Positions 8,050-16,913 of a stretch of 64,000 bases of DNA are shown here, piece by piece. The position numbers and the translations under genes are program-made. The notes under the pieces were generated by a model that searched no databases, had not been told where the DNA came from, and saw only the letters and a program-made list of their open reading frames with translations. The DNA lies in assembly GCF_029360645.1 (NCBI RefSeq), contig NZ_JARDUA010000004.1, positions 403,047-467,046 of the forward strand. The letters are read 5' to 3'. Every line of letters begins with the position of its first letter. Position 1 is the first letter of the stretch. Source of the DNA: Pontibacter litorisediminis. GTDB taxonomy: Bacteria > Bacteroidota > Bacteroidia > Cytophagales > Hymenobacteraceae.

Positions 8050-9024
8050 CTATACCGCCTGCTCCTGCTTCATCTTTTTCAGGTTCACCAGCATGTCCTC
8101 AGTCATGGCGTCTAAATCATAAGCCGGGTTCCAGCCCCAATCCTGCTGGGCGGCGCTGTCGTCTATGCTTTGTGGCCACGAGTCGGCTATTTTCTGGCGC
8201 GAGTCGGGCTTGTAGGTGATCTCAAAATCCGGGATATGTTTTTTGATGGAGGCGGCAATCTCCTTCGGAGAGAAGCTCATGGCGCTTAGGTTGTAGGAGT
8301 CGCGCACTTTTATACTTTCTGCCGGCGCGTGCATCAGGTCCAGTGTCGCCTTGAGGGCGTCCGGCATGTACATCATCGGCAGGTAGGTGTTTTCGCTCAG
8401 GAAGCACTCGAACGTCTCGCCCTCCAGCGCCTTGTGGTAAATGTCCACGGCATAATCCGTTGTGCCGCCGCCTGGCAAGGCTTTGTAACCGATCAGGCCG
8501 GGGTAGCGGAGGCTGCGCACGTCCAGGCCATACTTCTGAAAGTAGTACTCGCACCAGCGCTCACCAGCCTGCTTGCTGATGCCGTAAACCGTGTTGGGAT
8601 CCATAACCGTTTGCTGCGGCGTATGTTGGCGCGGCGTGCTTGGGCCAAAAACAGCGATAGAGCTTGGCCAGTACACACGGCCCACTTTCTGCTCCAGGGC
8701 CAGGTCCAGCACGTTAAAGAGGCCGTCCATGTTCAGCTTCCAGGCAAACTTAGGGTTCTTCTCACCTGTAGCCGACAGTACAGCCGCCAGGTGGTAAATT
8801 TGCTTGAATTTATACTTGGAGGCCAGCCCCGCCAACACATTTGTGTCCAGCACATCCACCTTCTCAAAAGGGCCTGAGTCGCGCAGGTCGGCTTGCTTGG
8901 GCGGGGCAATGTCTGCAGCCACCACGTTTGCATCCCCGTACATCTTGCGCAGCTCCATTGTCAGTTCAGAGCCCAGCTGCCCGCAGGCACCAATCACCAA
9001 TACCGTATCACTTGTGTTTGCCAT
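8050..9024 (-). CDS. tdh: L-threonine 3-dehydrogenase, SDR type
   Basis: A 324-residue extended short-chain dehydrogenase that oxidises L-threonine to 2-amino-3-ketobutyrate with NAD+. The Rossmann motif is GACGQLG near residues 12-18 and the catalytic Y-x3-K is in TVYGISK. The layout matches the SDR-type threonine dehydrogenases of Bacteroidota and animals, not the zinc-dependent E. coli Tdh. I chose the ATG at 9024 (MANTSDT); the 35 codons before it are not conserved in type. The next pathway enzyme, kbl, lies 1.6 kb away in the opposite direction, so the pair is not a simple operon. Confidence 0.9.
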   Translation of the reverse strand: MANTSDTVLVIGACGQLGSELTMELRKMYGDANVVAADIAPPKQADLRDSGPFEKVDVLDTNVLAGLASKYKFKQIYHLAAVLSATGEKNPKFAWKLNMDGLFNVLDLALEQKVGRVYWPSSIAVFGPSTPRQHTPQQTVMDPNTVYGISKQAGERWCEYYFQKYGLDVRSLRYPGLIGYKALPGGGTTDYAVDIYHKALEGETFECFLSENTYLPMMYMPDALKATLDLMHAPAESIKVRDSYNLSAMSFSPKEIAASIKKHIPDFEITYKPDSRQKIADSWPQSIDDSAAQQDWGWNPAYDLDAMTEDMLVNLKKMKQEQAV

Positions 9025-9392
9025 AGCGAATAAAAATCTTTGCACAAAGTAACCGAATTCGGTGCAATCCTGAAAATATACTTCGGAAGAAACCTGGGGC
9101 CACGGCAAGTATAAAAGAAGAGAGGCCACGGACTATGGTCTGGGGCCTCTCGTCAACCTAATCTAAACTAATCTTTATCTCACCTTGCAACAAAGGTAAA
9201 CCGGCTTTAGGCGTTGTGAAAGAGGGGCGGGCAGACTTAATGATTACATAAACAGCCGTAAACTATCGGTAACCTTAAACCGGCGCGGCGGGTGGATTTT
9301 CTTATATTTGTAAGGATGGCGGCACAATACGGCGCACAGATAGCCAATTTAAGCCTGAAAACGTAACTTGCGGCACCAAAGGCCTGTAACGT
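9025..9392. promoter_or_regulatory. divergent control region between tdh and the repeat protein
   Basis: A 368-base gap between divergent genes. It has a hairpin AGAGGCC..GGCCTCT at 9121-9150 with a 16-base loop, and on the plus strand TATATTTG at 9303-9310, which fits the TAnnTTTG -7 element and would start a leader of about 75 bases before the ATG at 9393. Two AAGTATA/TATACTT words occur near the tdh side. Regulation by threonine or glycine is possible but nothing specific is visible. Confidence 0.45.
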
Positions 9393-10589
9393 ATGACATT
9401 TGAGGAGTTTCTGGTAAAAAAGCGGATTAACAAAGCGGCCTTTGCGGCGGCTGAACCGGCGCGCTTTGCGGCGTGGCAGGAGATGTACGCCCAGATGCAC
9501 CCCAACAGCTTTCTGGTGCAGGTGAAGATGGTGGTAAATAATGTGCGCCTGCGCTATCACCTGGCCGAGGCGGACATGCCGAAGCAGGAGCCAGCAGCGG
9601 CGCGTCCGGCCGCCGTGCGCAGGGCTGTTGCGCCTAAGCCTGCGGCTGAGGAAGCCGCCGCTCCGGCTGCAGCAGCCGAAGAGAGCACGCCTAAGCCACG
9701 GCCCGTGGTGCGCCGGCCTGCCGCCATGCAAAAACCTGCAGCGGGTGAGGTTACCGAAAAGCCGGCTGCGGCAGAGACAGGAGGCGAAGAGGCCAAGCCG
9801 GCCACACGCCCAAGGCCAGTGGTAAAGCGGCCGGTTATACCCAAGCCTGCGGCAGAAGGAGCGGAAGATGCGGCGAAACCAGAGGAGGCCGCACCAGCCG
9901 CACGCCCGCGGCCGGTCATCAAGCGCCCTGCTGCGTTACAACCGCCGGAGGGGGAACGTGCTGCTGCCACACCATCAGGGGAAAGTATACAACCAGCTGA
10001 CGGAGAAGCGCCAGCAGCCAAGCCCGCCCGACCAAGGCCGGTGATAAAGCGACCAGCCGCCCTGCAGCAGCCTAAACCGGAGGAGGAACAGCGGGAGCAG
10101 ACTCCGGAAGCAGTTCCGGAGGATAAACCGAAACCGCCAAGGCCGCGTCCGGTTATCAAAAGGCCAGTTGCCTTGCAGCCACCGGAAGAGGAGCAGCCAC
10201 AGCCGGCGGAGACACCAGCACCGCCAGCCGAAGGGGACGCAGCAAAGGCACCGCACCCAAGGCCGGTGATAAAACGCCCGGTAGCGCTGCAAAAACCAAA
10301 GGAGGAGGAGGAGCAAAGCATGCCTGTGGCACCAGCGCCTGAAGCAGAGGATACGCCCAAACCTCCGCGCCCGCGGCCTGTTATCAAGCGCCCTGTGGCC
10401 CTACAGCAGCCGCCTGCCGGGGCATCCGAAGCAAAAGAAGATCCAGGTATAAATCCGCCAGAAGAGGAGGCGGGGCTGCCGCCTAAGGAGACGGAGGGGC
10501 AGCCAAAACCAAAGCCGCCACGGCCACGGCCCATTATGAGCCGGCCACCGCCAACACCCGATGAGACTGGCGACGCCACAGGTCTTTAG
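9393..10589 (+). CDS. proline/arginine-rich tandem repeat protein, unknown function
   Basis: A 398-residue protein in two parts. Residues 1-60 form a compact charged region (TFEEFLVKKRINKAAF, then HPNSFLVQVKMVVNNVRLRYHL) that could fold as helices. From about residue 75 to the end there are eight copies of a unit built around PRPVIKRPVALQ, separated by acidic, alanine- and proline-rich linkers; the last copy is altered to PRPIMSRPPP. The tail should be disordered and carries alternating basic repeat cores and acidic spacers. No signal peptide. It ends 48 bases before kbl and is probably co-transcribed. I do not recognise a function. The base use is as GC-rich as its neighbours. Confidence 0.75.
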   Translation: MTFEEFLVKKRINKAAFAAAEPARFAAWQEMYAQMHPNSFLVQVKMVVNNVRLRYHLAEADMPKQEPAAARPAAVRRAVAPKPAAEEAAAPAAAAEESTPKPRPVVRRPAAMQKPAAGEVTEKPAAAETGGEEAKPATRPRPVVKRPVIPKPAAEGAEDAAKPEEAAPAARPRPVIKRPAALQPPEGERAAATPSGESIQPADGEAPAAKPARPRPVIKRPAALQQPKPEEEQREQTPEAVPEDKPKPPRPRPVIKRPVALQPPEEEQPQPAETPAPPAEGDAAKAPHPRPVIKRPVALQKPKEEEEQSMPVAPAPEAEDTPKPPRPRPVIKRPVALQQPPAGASEAKEDPGINPPEEEAGLPPKETEGQPKPKPPRPRPIMSRPPPTPDETGDATGL

Positions 10590-10637
10590 AGCAATACTTT
10601 AAGAGAACAACGAGCAACGTATAACGATAAACGAAAA

Positions 10638-11834
10638 ATGTACGAGACCTTAAAACCAGACTTAGAGCAGCAGCTTGCCGAGATAAAAGAGGCAGGTTTG
10701 TATAAGCAGGAGCGTATCATCACCACCCCGCAGGGCGCTGACATTGATACCACGCAGATGCACCACGTGCTTAACTTCTGCGCCAATAACTACCTGGGCC
10801 TGTCGGCGCACCCGAAGGTGATAGAGGCGGCCAAGCAGGCCATTGAAACGCACGGCTACGGCATGAGCTCCGTGCGCTTTATCTGCGGCACCCAGGACAT
10901 CCACAAGGAGCTGGAGCGTAAGATATCTGAGTTCCTTGGCACAGAGGACACCATCCTTTACGCCGCCGCCTTCGACGCCAACGGTGGCGTGTTCGAGCCG
11001 TTGTTCGATGCGGAATCGGCCATCATCTCCGATGCCCTGAACCATGCCTCCATCATTGATGGCGTGCGTCTGTGCAAGGCCAAGCGTTTCCGCTACGAGC
11101 ACAACGACATGGCCGACCTGGAGGCGAAACTGCAGGAGGCCGTGGCTGCCAACACCAAGCACCGCATCATCGTAACGGATGGCTCCTTCTCGATGGACGG
11201 TACGATTGCTCAGCTAGATAAAATTGTGGCACTGGCCGATAAATATAATGCCTTGGTTATGGTGGATGACTCCCACTCCACCGGTTTTATGGGCAAGACC
11301 GGCCGTGGCGTGCACGAGTACCACAACGTAATGGGTAAGGTGGATATCATCACCGGTACGCTGGGCAAGGCCCTTGGCGGCGCGATGGGCGGCTTTACCT
11401 CGGGCCACAAAGAGATCATAGACATGCTGCGGCAGCGCTCGCGCCCGTACCTGTTCTCCAACTCCCTGGCTCCGTCTATCGTGGGTGCCTCCATTGCCGT
11501 GCTGGATATGCTGAGCTCCACCACCGAGCTGCGCGACAAACTGGAGTGGAACACGAAGTATTTCCGTGAGCAGATCACGCTGGCAGGCTTTGACATCAAG
11601 CCAGGCGACCACCCAATTGTGCCTGTGATGTTGTATGATGCCCCGCTGGCGCAGGAGTTCGCCGCCCGCATGCTGGACAAAGGCATCTACGTGATTGGCT
11701 TCTACTACCCGGTGGTGCCAAAGGGCCAGGCCCGCATCCGTGTGCAGTTATCGGCCGTGCATGACAAAGAGCACATCGACAAGTGTATTGCCGCCTTCGT
11801 GGAGGTTGGCAGAGAGCTGGGCGTGATCAAGTAA
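10638..11834 (+). CDS. kbl: glycine C-acetyltransferase (2-amino-3-ketobutyrate CoA ligase)
   Basis: A 398-residue PLP enzyme of the alpha-oxoamine synthase family that splits 2-amino-3-ketobutyrate with CoA into glycine and acetyl-CoA, the step after Tdh. The PLP lysine is in [13 protein letters not shown] around residue 243, preceded by the [10 protein letters not shown] motif. Length and motifs fit Kbl better than BioF or HemA, and the nearby tdh supports this. The start MYETLKPDL is typical. It lies 48 bases after the repeat-protein gene, with a terminator 25 bases after the stop. Confidence 0.93.
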   Translation: MYETLKPDLEQQLAEIKEAGLYKQERIITTPQGADIDTTQMHHVLNFCANNYLGLSAHPKVIEAAKQAIETHGYGMSSVRFICGTQDIHKELERKISEFLGTEDTILYAAAFDANGGVFEPLFDAESAIISDALNHASIIDGVRLCKAKRFRYEHNDMADLEAKLQEAVAANTKHRIIVTDGSFSMDGTIAQLDKIVALADKYNALVMVDDSHSTGFMGKTGRGVHEYHNVMGKVDIITGTLGKALGGAMGGFTSGHKEIIDMLRQRSRPYLFSNSLAPSIVGASIAVLDMLSSTTELRDKLEWNTKYFREQITLAGFDIKPGDHPIVPVMLYDAPLAQEFAARMLDKGIYVIGFYYPVVPKGQARIRVQLSAVHDKEHIDKCIAAFVEVGRELGVIK

Positions 11835-11858
11835 GTATAAGCCCAGTACAAAGTATAG

Positions 11859-11897
11859 AAAAGCCACTCCTGCTATGGGAGTGGCTTTATTTTTTCC
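11859..11897 (+). terminator. kbl terminator
   Basis: Stem AAAGCCACTCC/GGGAGTGGCTTT with a 6-base loop (TGCTAT), followed by ATTTTTTCC. Classic Rho-independent form. Confidence 0.88.
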
Positions 11898-11930
11898 TAA
11901 CTTGTACCAAACTCAGGATAAATCAGAAGT

Positions 11931-12218
11931 ATGAACAATATAAAGATAAAGCCGGGGCAGGTGTTGTTGGGTACGGTGCTGTCGTGGATGGTGATCTCGT
12001 TTCTGGCCTATACGACGGCGGGTGTTCGCGGAGAGGCTGATATTGTGTACACGCTGCTCCAGATCACGTTCTACTTCTCGCTGCTGCTGTCGGTAGAGGC
12101 GTACCTGAGCATGCTGCTGAACCCGCAGTGGACGCGCGTGCATTTCGGCACCATTCTGCTGCTGATCGCGCCGGCGCTGCTGTACCTGATGTGGTTTATA
12201 AGCGAAACCTTGTTCTAG
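11931..12218 (+). CDS. small three-helix membrane protein
   Basis: A 95-residue protein with three hydrophobic stretches at about residues 9-28, 42-62 and 73-92. No motif is recognised. The following PLDc_N-type gene begins three bases after its stop, so the two are almost certainly translated from one mRNA and both are tiny membrane proteins. Confidence 0.65.
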   Translation: MNNIKIKPGQVLLGTVLSWMVISFLAYTTAGVRGEADIVYTLLQITFYFSLLLSVEAYLSMLLNPQWTRVHFGTILLLIAPALLYLMWFISETLF

Positions 12219-12221
12219 CCG

Positions 12222-12428
12222 ATGGAGTTGCTTGCCCGTAACCCTGCCATTTTCCTGCTGGTCACGCTCAACTACCTGCTGGTGGCCATTGCCCTTATTC
12301 ACCTCATCTTTAAGTCTGATTACCCTGTTGGCTCACGCCTAATCTGGATGGCCATACTGTGGCTGGTGCCTGCACTCGGCATCGCGGCCTATTGGCTGGT
12401 ATGGTACAGGAAAGAGGGAAGGATTTAA
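12222..12428 (+). CDS. PLDc_N-type small membrane protein
   Basis: A 68-residue protein with two membrane helices and the features of the phospholipase D nuclease N-terminal (PLDc_N) domain as a stand-alone unit: W-x-x-x-x-L-W-x-x-P-x-x-G in the second helix followed by a short basic Y-x-x-K tail. Such stand-alone proteins are common and have no settled function. Starts three bases after the upstream small membrane gene. Confidence 0.7.
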   Translation: MELLARNPAIFLLVTLNYLLVAIALIHLIFKSDYPVGSRLIWMAILWLVPALGIAAYWLVWYRKEGRI

Positions 12429-12699
12429 TAAAAGTATGAATGCCTGGCGCCGGTACCCACCCGGTGACGCGCAGTGGATGGCACGTATCCAGACCTGCTT
12501 GTGCTGCACCATGGCAAATCCCTCAGTCCTGTAGATGTGCCTTCAGTAATTCCTTGTTGGTGCGAGCTTGCAGCCCCAAGCGCTTCTTATTGCTATGTAG
12601 CCAGGAACTCCAGGTTTTATTTTGCGGCTCTGACAATTGCATATGGGCGGCAGCGAAAGTACGCTACACTAGAAACTGCCTTCCTAAGTATAAAAAACC

Positions 12700-13539
12700 C
12701 TACGCGGCGCTAACCGATTTCTCCGATACGGCGGCGGCTGGTTTCTGATCGGTGTCGAACAGGAACTGGTTGAGCTTTACGCGCAGGTCGGCGGAGGAGA
12801 GGTTGCGGTAGGCCTCGCCGTTGCGTACCAGCGCGATCTGCCCTGTCTCCTCCGATACCACCAGCACAATGCTGTCGGTGATTTCTGTGAGGCCGATGGC
12901 GGCGCGGTGGCGCAGGCCCATAGAGGCCGGGATGTCTTGGTTCTCCGACACCGGAAGTATGCAGCGGGCAGCCTTGATGCGGTTGCCGGAGATGATTACG
13001 GCCCCATCGTGCAGCGGGCTATGCTTGTTAAAGATCGACATGAGCAAGCGCTTGGAGATCACGGCATCAATCAGGTCGCCAGACTCGGCATAGTACTTAA
13101 GCTCGGAGCTTTTGGCAAACACGATCAGCGCCCCTGTGTTCTTGCCGGCCAGAGTTTTGGCCGCCTCGATAAACGGTGTCAGGCTCAGTTTCTCGCTCTG
13201 CTCGCGGCGCCACGGAAAGCCCCAGAAGCGGTCGTGGTTAAGGGAGGTGGTTTTGCCGATGAGCAGCAGGAAGCGCCGGATCTCAGGCTGGAAAAGTATA
13301 ATGGCGGCCAGCACGCCCACGCCCATGAATTGCCCGAGAATAATGGTCAGGAGCTCCATGCCCGCAGCGCGCACCACCAGGTACAGCAGGTACACCGACA
13401 GCAGGCCCAGGAAGATCTTCAGCGCCACACTGCCGGTCAATAGCTTGTACAGTTGGTACAGCAGTACCGTTACGAGCAGGATATCTATAATCTCGATCCA
13501 CCCTATCTCTAAAAAACCTATGCTGAATAAGAATATCAA
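12700..13539 (-). CDS. cdaA: diadenylate cyclase CdaA
   Basis: A 279-residue membrane-bound diadenylate cyclase that makes c-di-AMP from two ATP. Three membrane helices span about residues 10-85, then the DAC (DisA_N) domain follows with the DGA motif in SPLHDGAVII and the RHR motif in GLRHRAAIG. Its ATG overlaps the folP stop by four bases (ATGA), so it is translationally coupled to folP, an arrangement common in Bacteroidota. No CdaR partner is nearby. c-di-AMP usually governs potassium transport and envelope stress. Confidence 0.94.
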   Translation of the reverse strand: MIFLFSIGFLEIGWIEIIDILLVTVLLYQLYKLLTGSVALKIFLGLLSVYLLYLVVRAAGMELLTIILGQFMGVGVLAAIILFQPEIRRFLLLIGKTTSLNHDRFWGFPWRREQSEKLSLTPFIEAAKTLAGKNTGALIVFAKSSELKYYAESGDLIDAVISKRLLMSIFNKHSPLHDGAVIISGNRIKAARCILPVSENQDIPASMGLRHRAAIGLTEITDSIVLVVSEETGQIALVRNGEAYRNLSSADLRVKLNQFLFDTDQKPAAAVSEKSVSAA

Positions 13540-14402
13540 AGTTTCGTTTTCTCTAAAAGTATAACGGTTTGCTTAGCTTCTTTTACGTCGTGCACCCGCA
13601 AAATGTCGGCACCTTTCATCAACGCTACCGTGTTCACGGCTATTGTACCGGTTAAGGCATCGGCCTGGTGTATGTCCAGCGATTTGTAGACCATGGATTT
13701 GCGCGACATGCCGGCCAGTACCGGTAGCCCGAAGATACGGAAATCATCCAAGCGGCGCAGCAGTTCAAAATTCTGCGCCACGGTTTTAGCGAAGCCGAAA
13801 CCAGGGTCCAGGATCACGTCCTTTACGCCGAGTTGCTGCAGCTTGGCCAGCTGCCCCTGCAGTTCGTCTATGACATCCACCACCAAATTATCATACTTTG
13901 TAAGGGTGTCCATGGTTTGCGGCGTGCCGCGCATGTGCATCAGGATGTAGGGCACCTGCAGCCGGGCAACGGTCTGGAACATGGCTTCGTCCAAAAGCCC
14001 GCCGCCCACGTCGTTGATGAGGTGCGCGCCGGCGGCTACACTGGCCTCGGCTACACTTGCCCTAAAAGTGTCTACGGAAATAACGGCCTCGGGGAAGCGT
14101 TGAAGTATGGCCTCAATGGCCGGTAAAATGCGGTCCTGCTCCTCCTGTGCCGATACTTCTGCGGCGCCCGGGCGCGTACTGTAACCGCCAATATCCAGTA
14201 TGTCGGCGCCGTCTGCCAGCATTTGCTCCGCTTTGCGCACGGCCTCCTCAGAGGAGTTCAGGCGGCTGCCAGGGTAGAAAGAATCCGGGGTCAGGTTCAG
14301 GATGCCCATTACGAGCGGCACCTCCAGCGAGAGCAGCTTTCCGCGGCAGTTTAGTGTGGATTTTTTCTTAAAAAGCGTATCTTTCGCTTCCAATGTTGGC
14401 AT
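13536..14402 (-). CDS. folP: dihydropteroate synthase
   Basis: Condenses 6-hydroxymethyl-dihydropterin diphosphate with p-aminobenzoate in folate synthesis. Motifs in order: GILNLTPDSF, DIGGYSTRPG, the INDVGGG segment, and DPGFGFAK, all of the TIM-barrel DHPS family. The ATG at 14402 (MPTLEAK) was chosen; another in-frame ATG at 14411 lies inside the divergent DUF1599 reading frame. First gene of the folP-cdaA pair. DHPS is the target of sulfonamides. Confidence 0.95.
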   Translation of the reverse strand: MPTLEAKDTLFKKKSTLNCRGKLLSLEVPLVMGILNLTPDSFYPGSRLNSSEEAVRKAEQMLADGADILDIGGYSTRPGAAEVSAQEEQDRILPAIEAILQRFPEAVISVDTFRASVAEASVAAGAHLINDVGGGLLDEAMFQTVARLQVPYILMHMRGTPQTMDTLTKYDNLVVDVIDELQGQLAKLQQLGVKDVILDPGFGFAKTVAQNFELLRRLDDFRIFGLPVLAGMSRKSMVYKSLDIHQADALTGTIAVNTVALMKGADILRVHDVKEAKQTVILLEKTKL

Positions 14403-14992
14403 GTAAGTCAATTGTTTTTAAAATTAAAGCTAAAAAGTTGATTAGTCAAACACTGCAGGAATATAATCAGGTAGTACAGCGCTGCAAGGATACCTTCGTG
14501 AAGAAGACCAAGGATTACGGCACCGCCTGGCGCGTGCTGCGGCTGCCTTCCATCACCGATCAGATCTTTATCAAGGCCCAACGCATCCGCTCTATCCAGG
14601 AAAAAGGCAAACAACTGGTGGCGGACGATATCAACGGCGAGTTTGTGGGTATCATCAACTACTGTGTGATCGCGCTGATGCAGCTCAACCTGCCTGCCGA
14701 CGCCCCGCTGAGCCTATCGGCAGCGGAGGTGGAGCGGGAGTACGCCCGCCACATTGAGGAGAACATCCAGCTGCTGAACGCCAAGAACCACGACTATGGC
14801 GAGGCCTGGCGCGATATGCGCGTGAGCTCCATCACCGATATTATCCTGATGAAGCTCTACCGCACCAAGCAGATAGAGGATAACGAGGGGCAGACGCTGA
14901 TTTCGGAGGGCGTGGAGGCCAACTACCGCGACATGATCAACTACGCCGTGTTTGCGCTCATCAAGTCTGGATTTGCGGAGAAGGTCGGTTAA
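14393..14992 (+). CDS. DUF1599 (nucleotide-modification-associated) protein, duplicated
   Basis: A 199-residue cytosolic protein made of two similar halves: residues about 28-97 and 122-193 each carry K-x-x-D-Y-G-x-A-W-R-x-x-R-x-x-S-I-T-D-x-I-x-x-K-x-x-R, then a N-Y-x-V-x-A-L-x-x helix. This fits DUF1599. The function is unknown; a link to nucleotide handling is suggested by the domain name only. The ATG at 14393 overlaps the divergent folP start by 10-19 bases; the only later candidate is a TTG at 14438, so the true start is uncertain. No ribosome-binding site helps to decide. Confidence 0.85.
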   Translation: MLACKSIVFKIKAKKLISQTLQEYNQVVQRCKDTFVKKTKDYGTAWRVLRLPSITDQIFIKAQRIRSIQEKGKQLVADDINGEFVGIINYCVIALMQLNLPADAPLSLSAAEVEREYARHIEENIQLLNAKNHDYGEAWRDMRVSSITDIILMKLYRTKQIEDNEGQTLISEGVEANYRDMINYAVFALIKSGFAEKVG

Positions 14993-15054
14993 AGGAAGTT
15001 CGAGCTACAAGCCCGCACCGGCGCTGGGTGGTTGGATACCCAACTATAGCCTCC

Positions 15055-15106
15055 CAAACTTTCTGACTCCTAAACTCTTTAACTCTCAAACTCTCTAACT
15101 CATAAA
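15055..15106 (+). repeat. ACTCT-rich leader before the DoxX gene
   Basis: A pyrimidine-rich 50-base leader built from near-repeats of AAACTCTNTNACTC ends three to four bases before the ATG. An almost identical leader precedes the LytS-type kinase gene (minus strand, 32844-32890). Confidence 0.6.
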
Positions 15107-16228
15107 ATGAAGTTCATAAGCAAGTTCTTTTGGCTGTTTGTAGGGGTGCTGTTCATCTTCTCGGGGCTGATCAAGATAAACGACCCGGTGGGAACGGCTA
15201 TCAAGCTGGAGGAGTATTTCGAGGTGTTCTCGCAGGACATCGCGCCCTTCTTCAAGAGCTTTGAGCCATACTCGCTGTTCCTGTCCATTTTCCTGAGCGC
15301 GGCCGAGATCATGCTGGGGGTGGCGTTGCTCGTGCGGTTCAAACTCAAAGCGGTGCTATGGCTGCTGCTTGCCATGATCGTGTTCTTCACCTTTCTTACC
15401 TTTTACTCGGCCTACTTTAACAAAGTAACCGACTGCGGCTGCTTCGGCGATGCCATCAAGCTGACGCCGTGGGAGTCGTTTACCAAGGACGTGGTGCTGC
15501 TGGTGATGATTGTGGTGCTGCTGCTTACGCAGCGGTACCTGGAGCCGTTCATGCGCGCCTCTTCCGGGGCTATTATCACCATAATCGTGGCGGCGCTGTC
15601 GGTGGCGGTGGGTTGGTATGCCTACGAGCACCTGCCCTACATCGATTTCAGAGCCTACAAAGTGGGCAACAGCATCCCGACGCTCATGAAGCCATCGGAG
15701 CCGCTGCGCTACAAGTACATCATGACCAAGAACGGGCAGGACGAGGAGTTTGAGGAGTATCCGATGGACACCACCTATACTTTTAAGGAAATGGTGGCGG
15801 TAAATCCGGAAGCCGGCCCCAAAATCACGGACTTTAACGTGTGGAACGACGAAGGCGACCACACCCAGGAGGTGCTGACAGGCAAGAAGCTGCTTATTAT
15901 TGTGCACAACGTGGCGAAGGCCGAGCAGGATAACTTCGGGGACATAAACGCGCTGGTGAAAGCCGCAGAGGCAGCTGGTGTCGCGCCCATAGCTGTTACC
16001 AGCAGCAGTGCGGCCGACTTTGAGAAGTTCCGCCACGAGGTGAACCTGGCCGCGCCGTACTACTTCGGCGACGGAACCGTGCTCAAGACCATCATCCGTT
16101 CTAACCCTGGCCTCGTGCTGCTGCAAGACGGCACCGTGAAAGGCAAGTGGCACCACAACGATACCCCGGATATAGAGGAGGTGAAAGAGGCGCTGGCAGA
16201 GGAAGGGACGTTGTCTGCTGGCTTGTAA
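15107..16228 (+). CDS. BT_3928-type DoxX family membrane protein
   Basis: A 373-residue protein. Residues 1-150 hold four membrane helices of the DoxX/MauE type with the marker DCGCFGDAIKLTPW between helices 3 and 4. The C-terminal third (about residues 235-370) looks like a thioredoxin fold (KKLLIIVHNV, PIAVTSSS, GLVLLQDGTVKGKWHHND) but without a CxxC pair. This matches the conserved Bacteroidota family annotated BT_3928. The CGCF cysteines suggest a role in membrane redox relay; not proven. It is followed after 77 bases by shikimate kinase on the same strand. Confidence 0.88.
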   Translation: MKFISKFFWLFVGVLFIFSGLIKINDPVGTAIKLEEYFEVFSQDIAPFFKSFEPYSLFLSIFLSAAEIMLGVALLVRFKLKAVLWLLLAMIVFFTFLTFYSAYFNKVTDCGCFGDAIKLTPWESFTKDVVLLVMIVVLLLTQRYLEPFMRASSGAIITIIVAALSVAVGWYAYEHLPYIDFRAYKVGNSIPTLMKPSEPLRYKYIMTKNGQDEEFEEYPMDTTYTFKEMVAVNPEAGPKITDFNVWNDEGDHTQEVLTGKKLLIIVHNVAKAEQDNFGDINALVKAAEAAGVAPIAVTSSSAADFEKFRHEVNLAAPYYFGDGTVLKTIIRSNPGLVLLQDGTVKGKWHHNDTPDIEEVKEALAEEGTLSAGL

Positions 16229-16305
16229 CCGTTGGTGCTGTGAGAGGATGATGGATCATACCTTGTCAGCCAGTAATTTCCTTTAACCTCTATAATGTTA
16301 GTGCT

Positions 16306-16812
16306 GTGCGGATTTTCCTGATAGGCATGATGGGCAGTGGCAAGACCACCCTGGGCCGGCAACTGGCCGAGCAAATCTCCTGCACGTTCGTGGACCTGGA
16401 CGAGTACCTGGTGCAGCGACAGGGGCAAAGCATTGCGCAGATTTTTGAGCAGCAGGGGCAGGAGCATTTCCGGAGGCTGGAGCGGCAGGCGCTGGAGGAG
16501 GTGGTACAGGCCCACGGGCAGGCCGTTATTTCTACCGGCGGCGGCGCCCCCTGCTTTTTTGATAACATCGATTACATTAACCAGCATGGCACCAGTGTGT
16601 ACCTGGAGGTACCGGTGGAGCAACTGGTGCAGAGGTTATTAAGCCAGGGGCTGGTGGAGCGGCCGCTGTTGGTGGGTAAGAGCCCCGCAGAATTAAATTC
16701 CTTCCTTGTCGAAACATTAACCGCGCGAAAGCAGTTCTACGAACGCGCAGCCTATACTTTGAGCGGCAATAACGCCTCCGCCCAAAGGGTTTTGCGCCTG
16801 CTCAACTTATAG
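16306..16812 (+). CDS. aroK: shikimate kinase
   Basis: A 168-residue kinase that phosphorylates shikimate in aromatic amino acid synthesis. The Walker A loop is GMMGSGKTT at residues 7-15, the DLDEY motif at about 31-35 and the shikimate-binding GGGAP at about 78-82. The frame has no ATG before the P-loop: GTG at 16306 is the only sensible start, giving MRIFLIGMMG. A nearby ATG at 16295 is out of frame. Family-normal length. Confidence 0.93.
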   Translation: MRIFLIGMMGSGKTTLGRQLAEQISCTFVDLDEYLVQRQGQSIAQIFEQQGQEHFRRLERQALEEVVQAHGQAVISTGGGAPCFFDNIDYINQHGTSVYLEVPVEQLVQRLLSQGLVERPLLVGKSPAELNSFLVETLTARKQFYERAAYTLSGNNASAQRVLRLLNL

Positions 16813-16849
16813 CAGACACACCTCGTTAATAGCATTACACTTGCGGCAA

Positions 16850-16883
16850 TTTGTGGCCGCACTCTAAAATTTAAGTAGTTTTG
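16850..16883 (+). promoter_or_regulatory. Bacteroidota promoter of the fatty acid hydroxylase gene
   Basis: TTTG at 16850-16853 and TAGTTTTG at 16876-16883, separated by 22 bases, match the TTTG / TAnnTTTG promoter form of Bacteroidota. The predicted start is near 16889, about 25 bases before the ATG at 16914. Confidence 0.6.
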
Positions 16884-16913
16884 CAGCGTTAACTGAAACA
16901 GCAAAATCTAACT

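Noticed and set aside
9557..10579. Long minus-strand open frame opposite the repeat protein
   Set aside because: It is the mirror of the proline/arginine repeats (glycine, serine-rich nonsense) and has no start context or domain.
12440..12748. Open frame between the PLDc_N-type gene and cdaA
   Set aside because: Overlaps the cdaA end, no similarity to any family and no start signals; the 270-base gap shows nothing supported.
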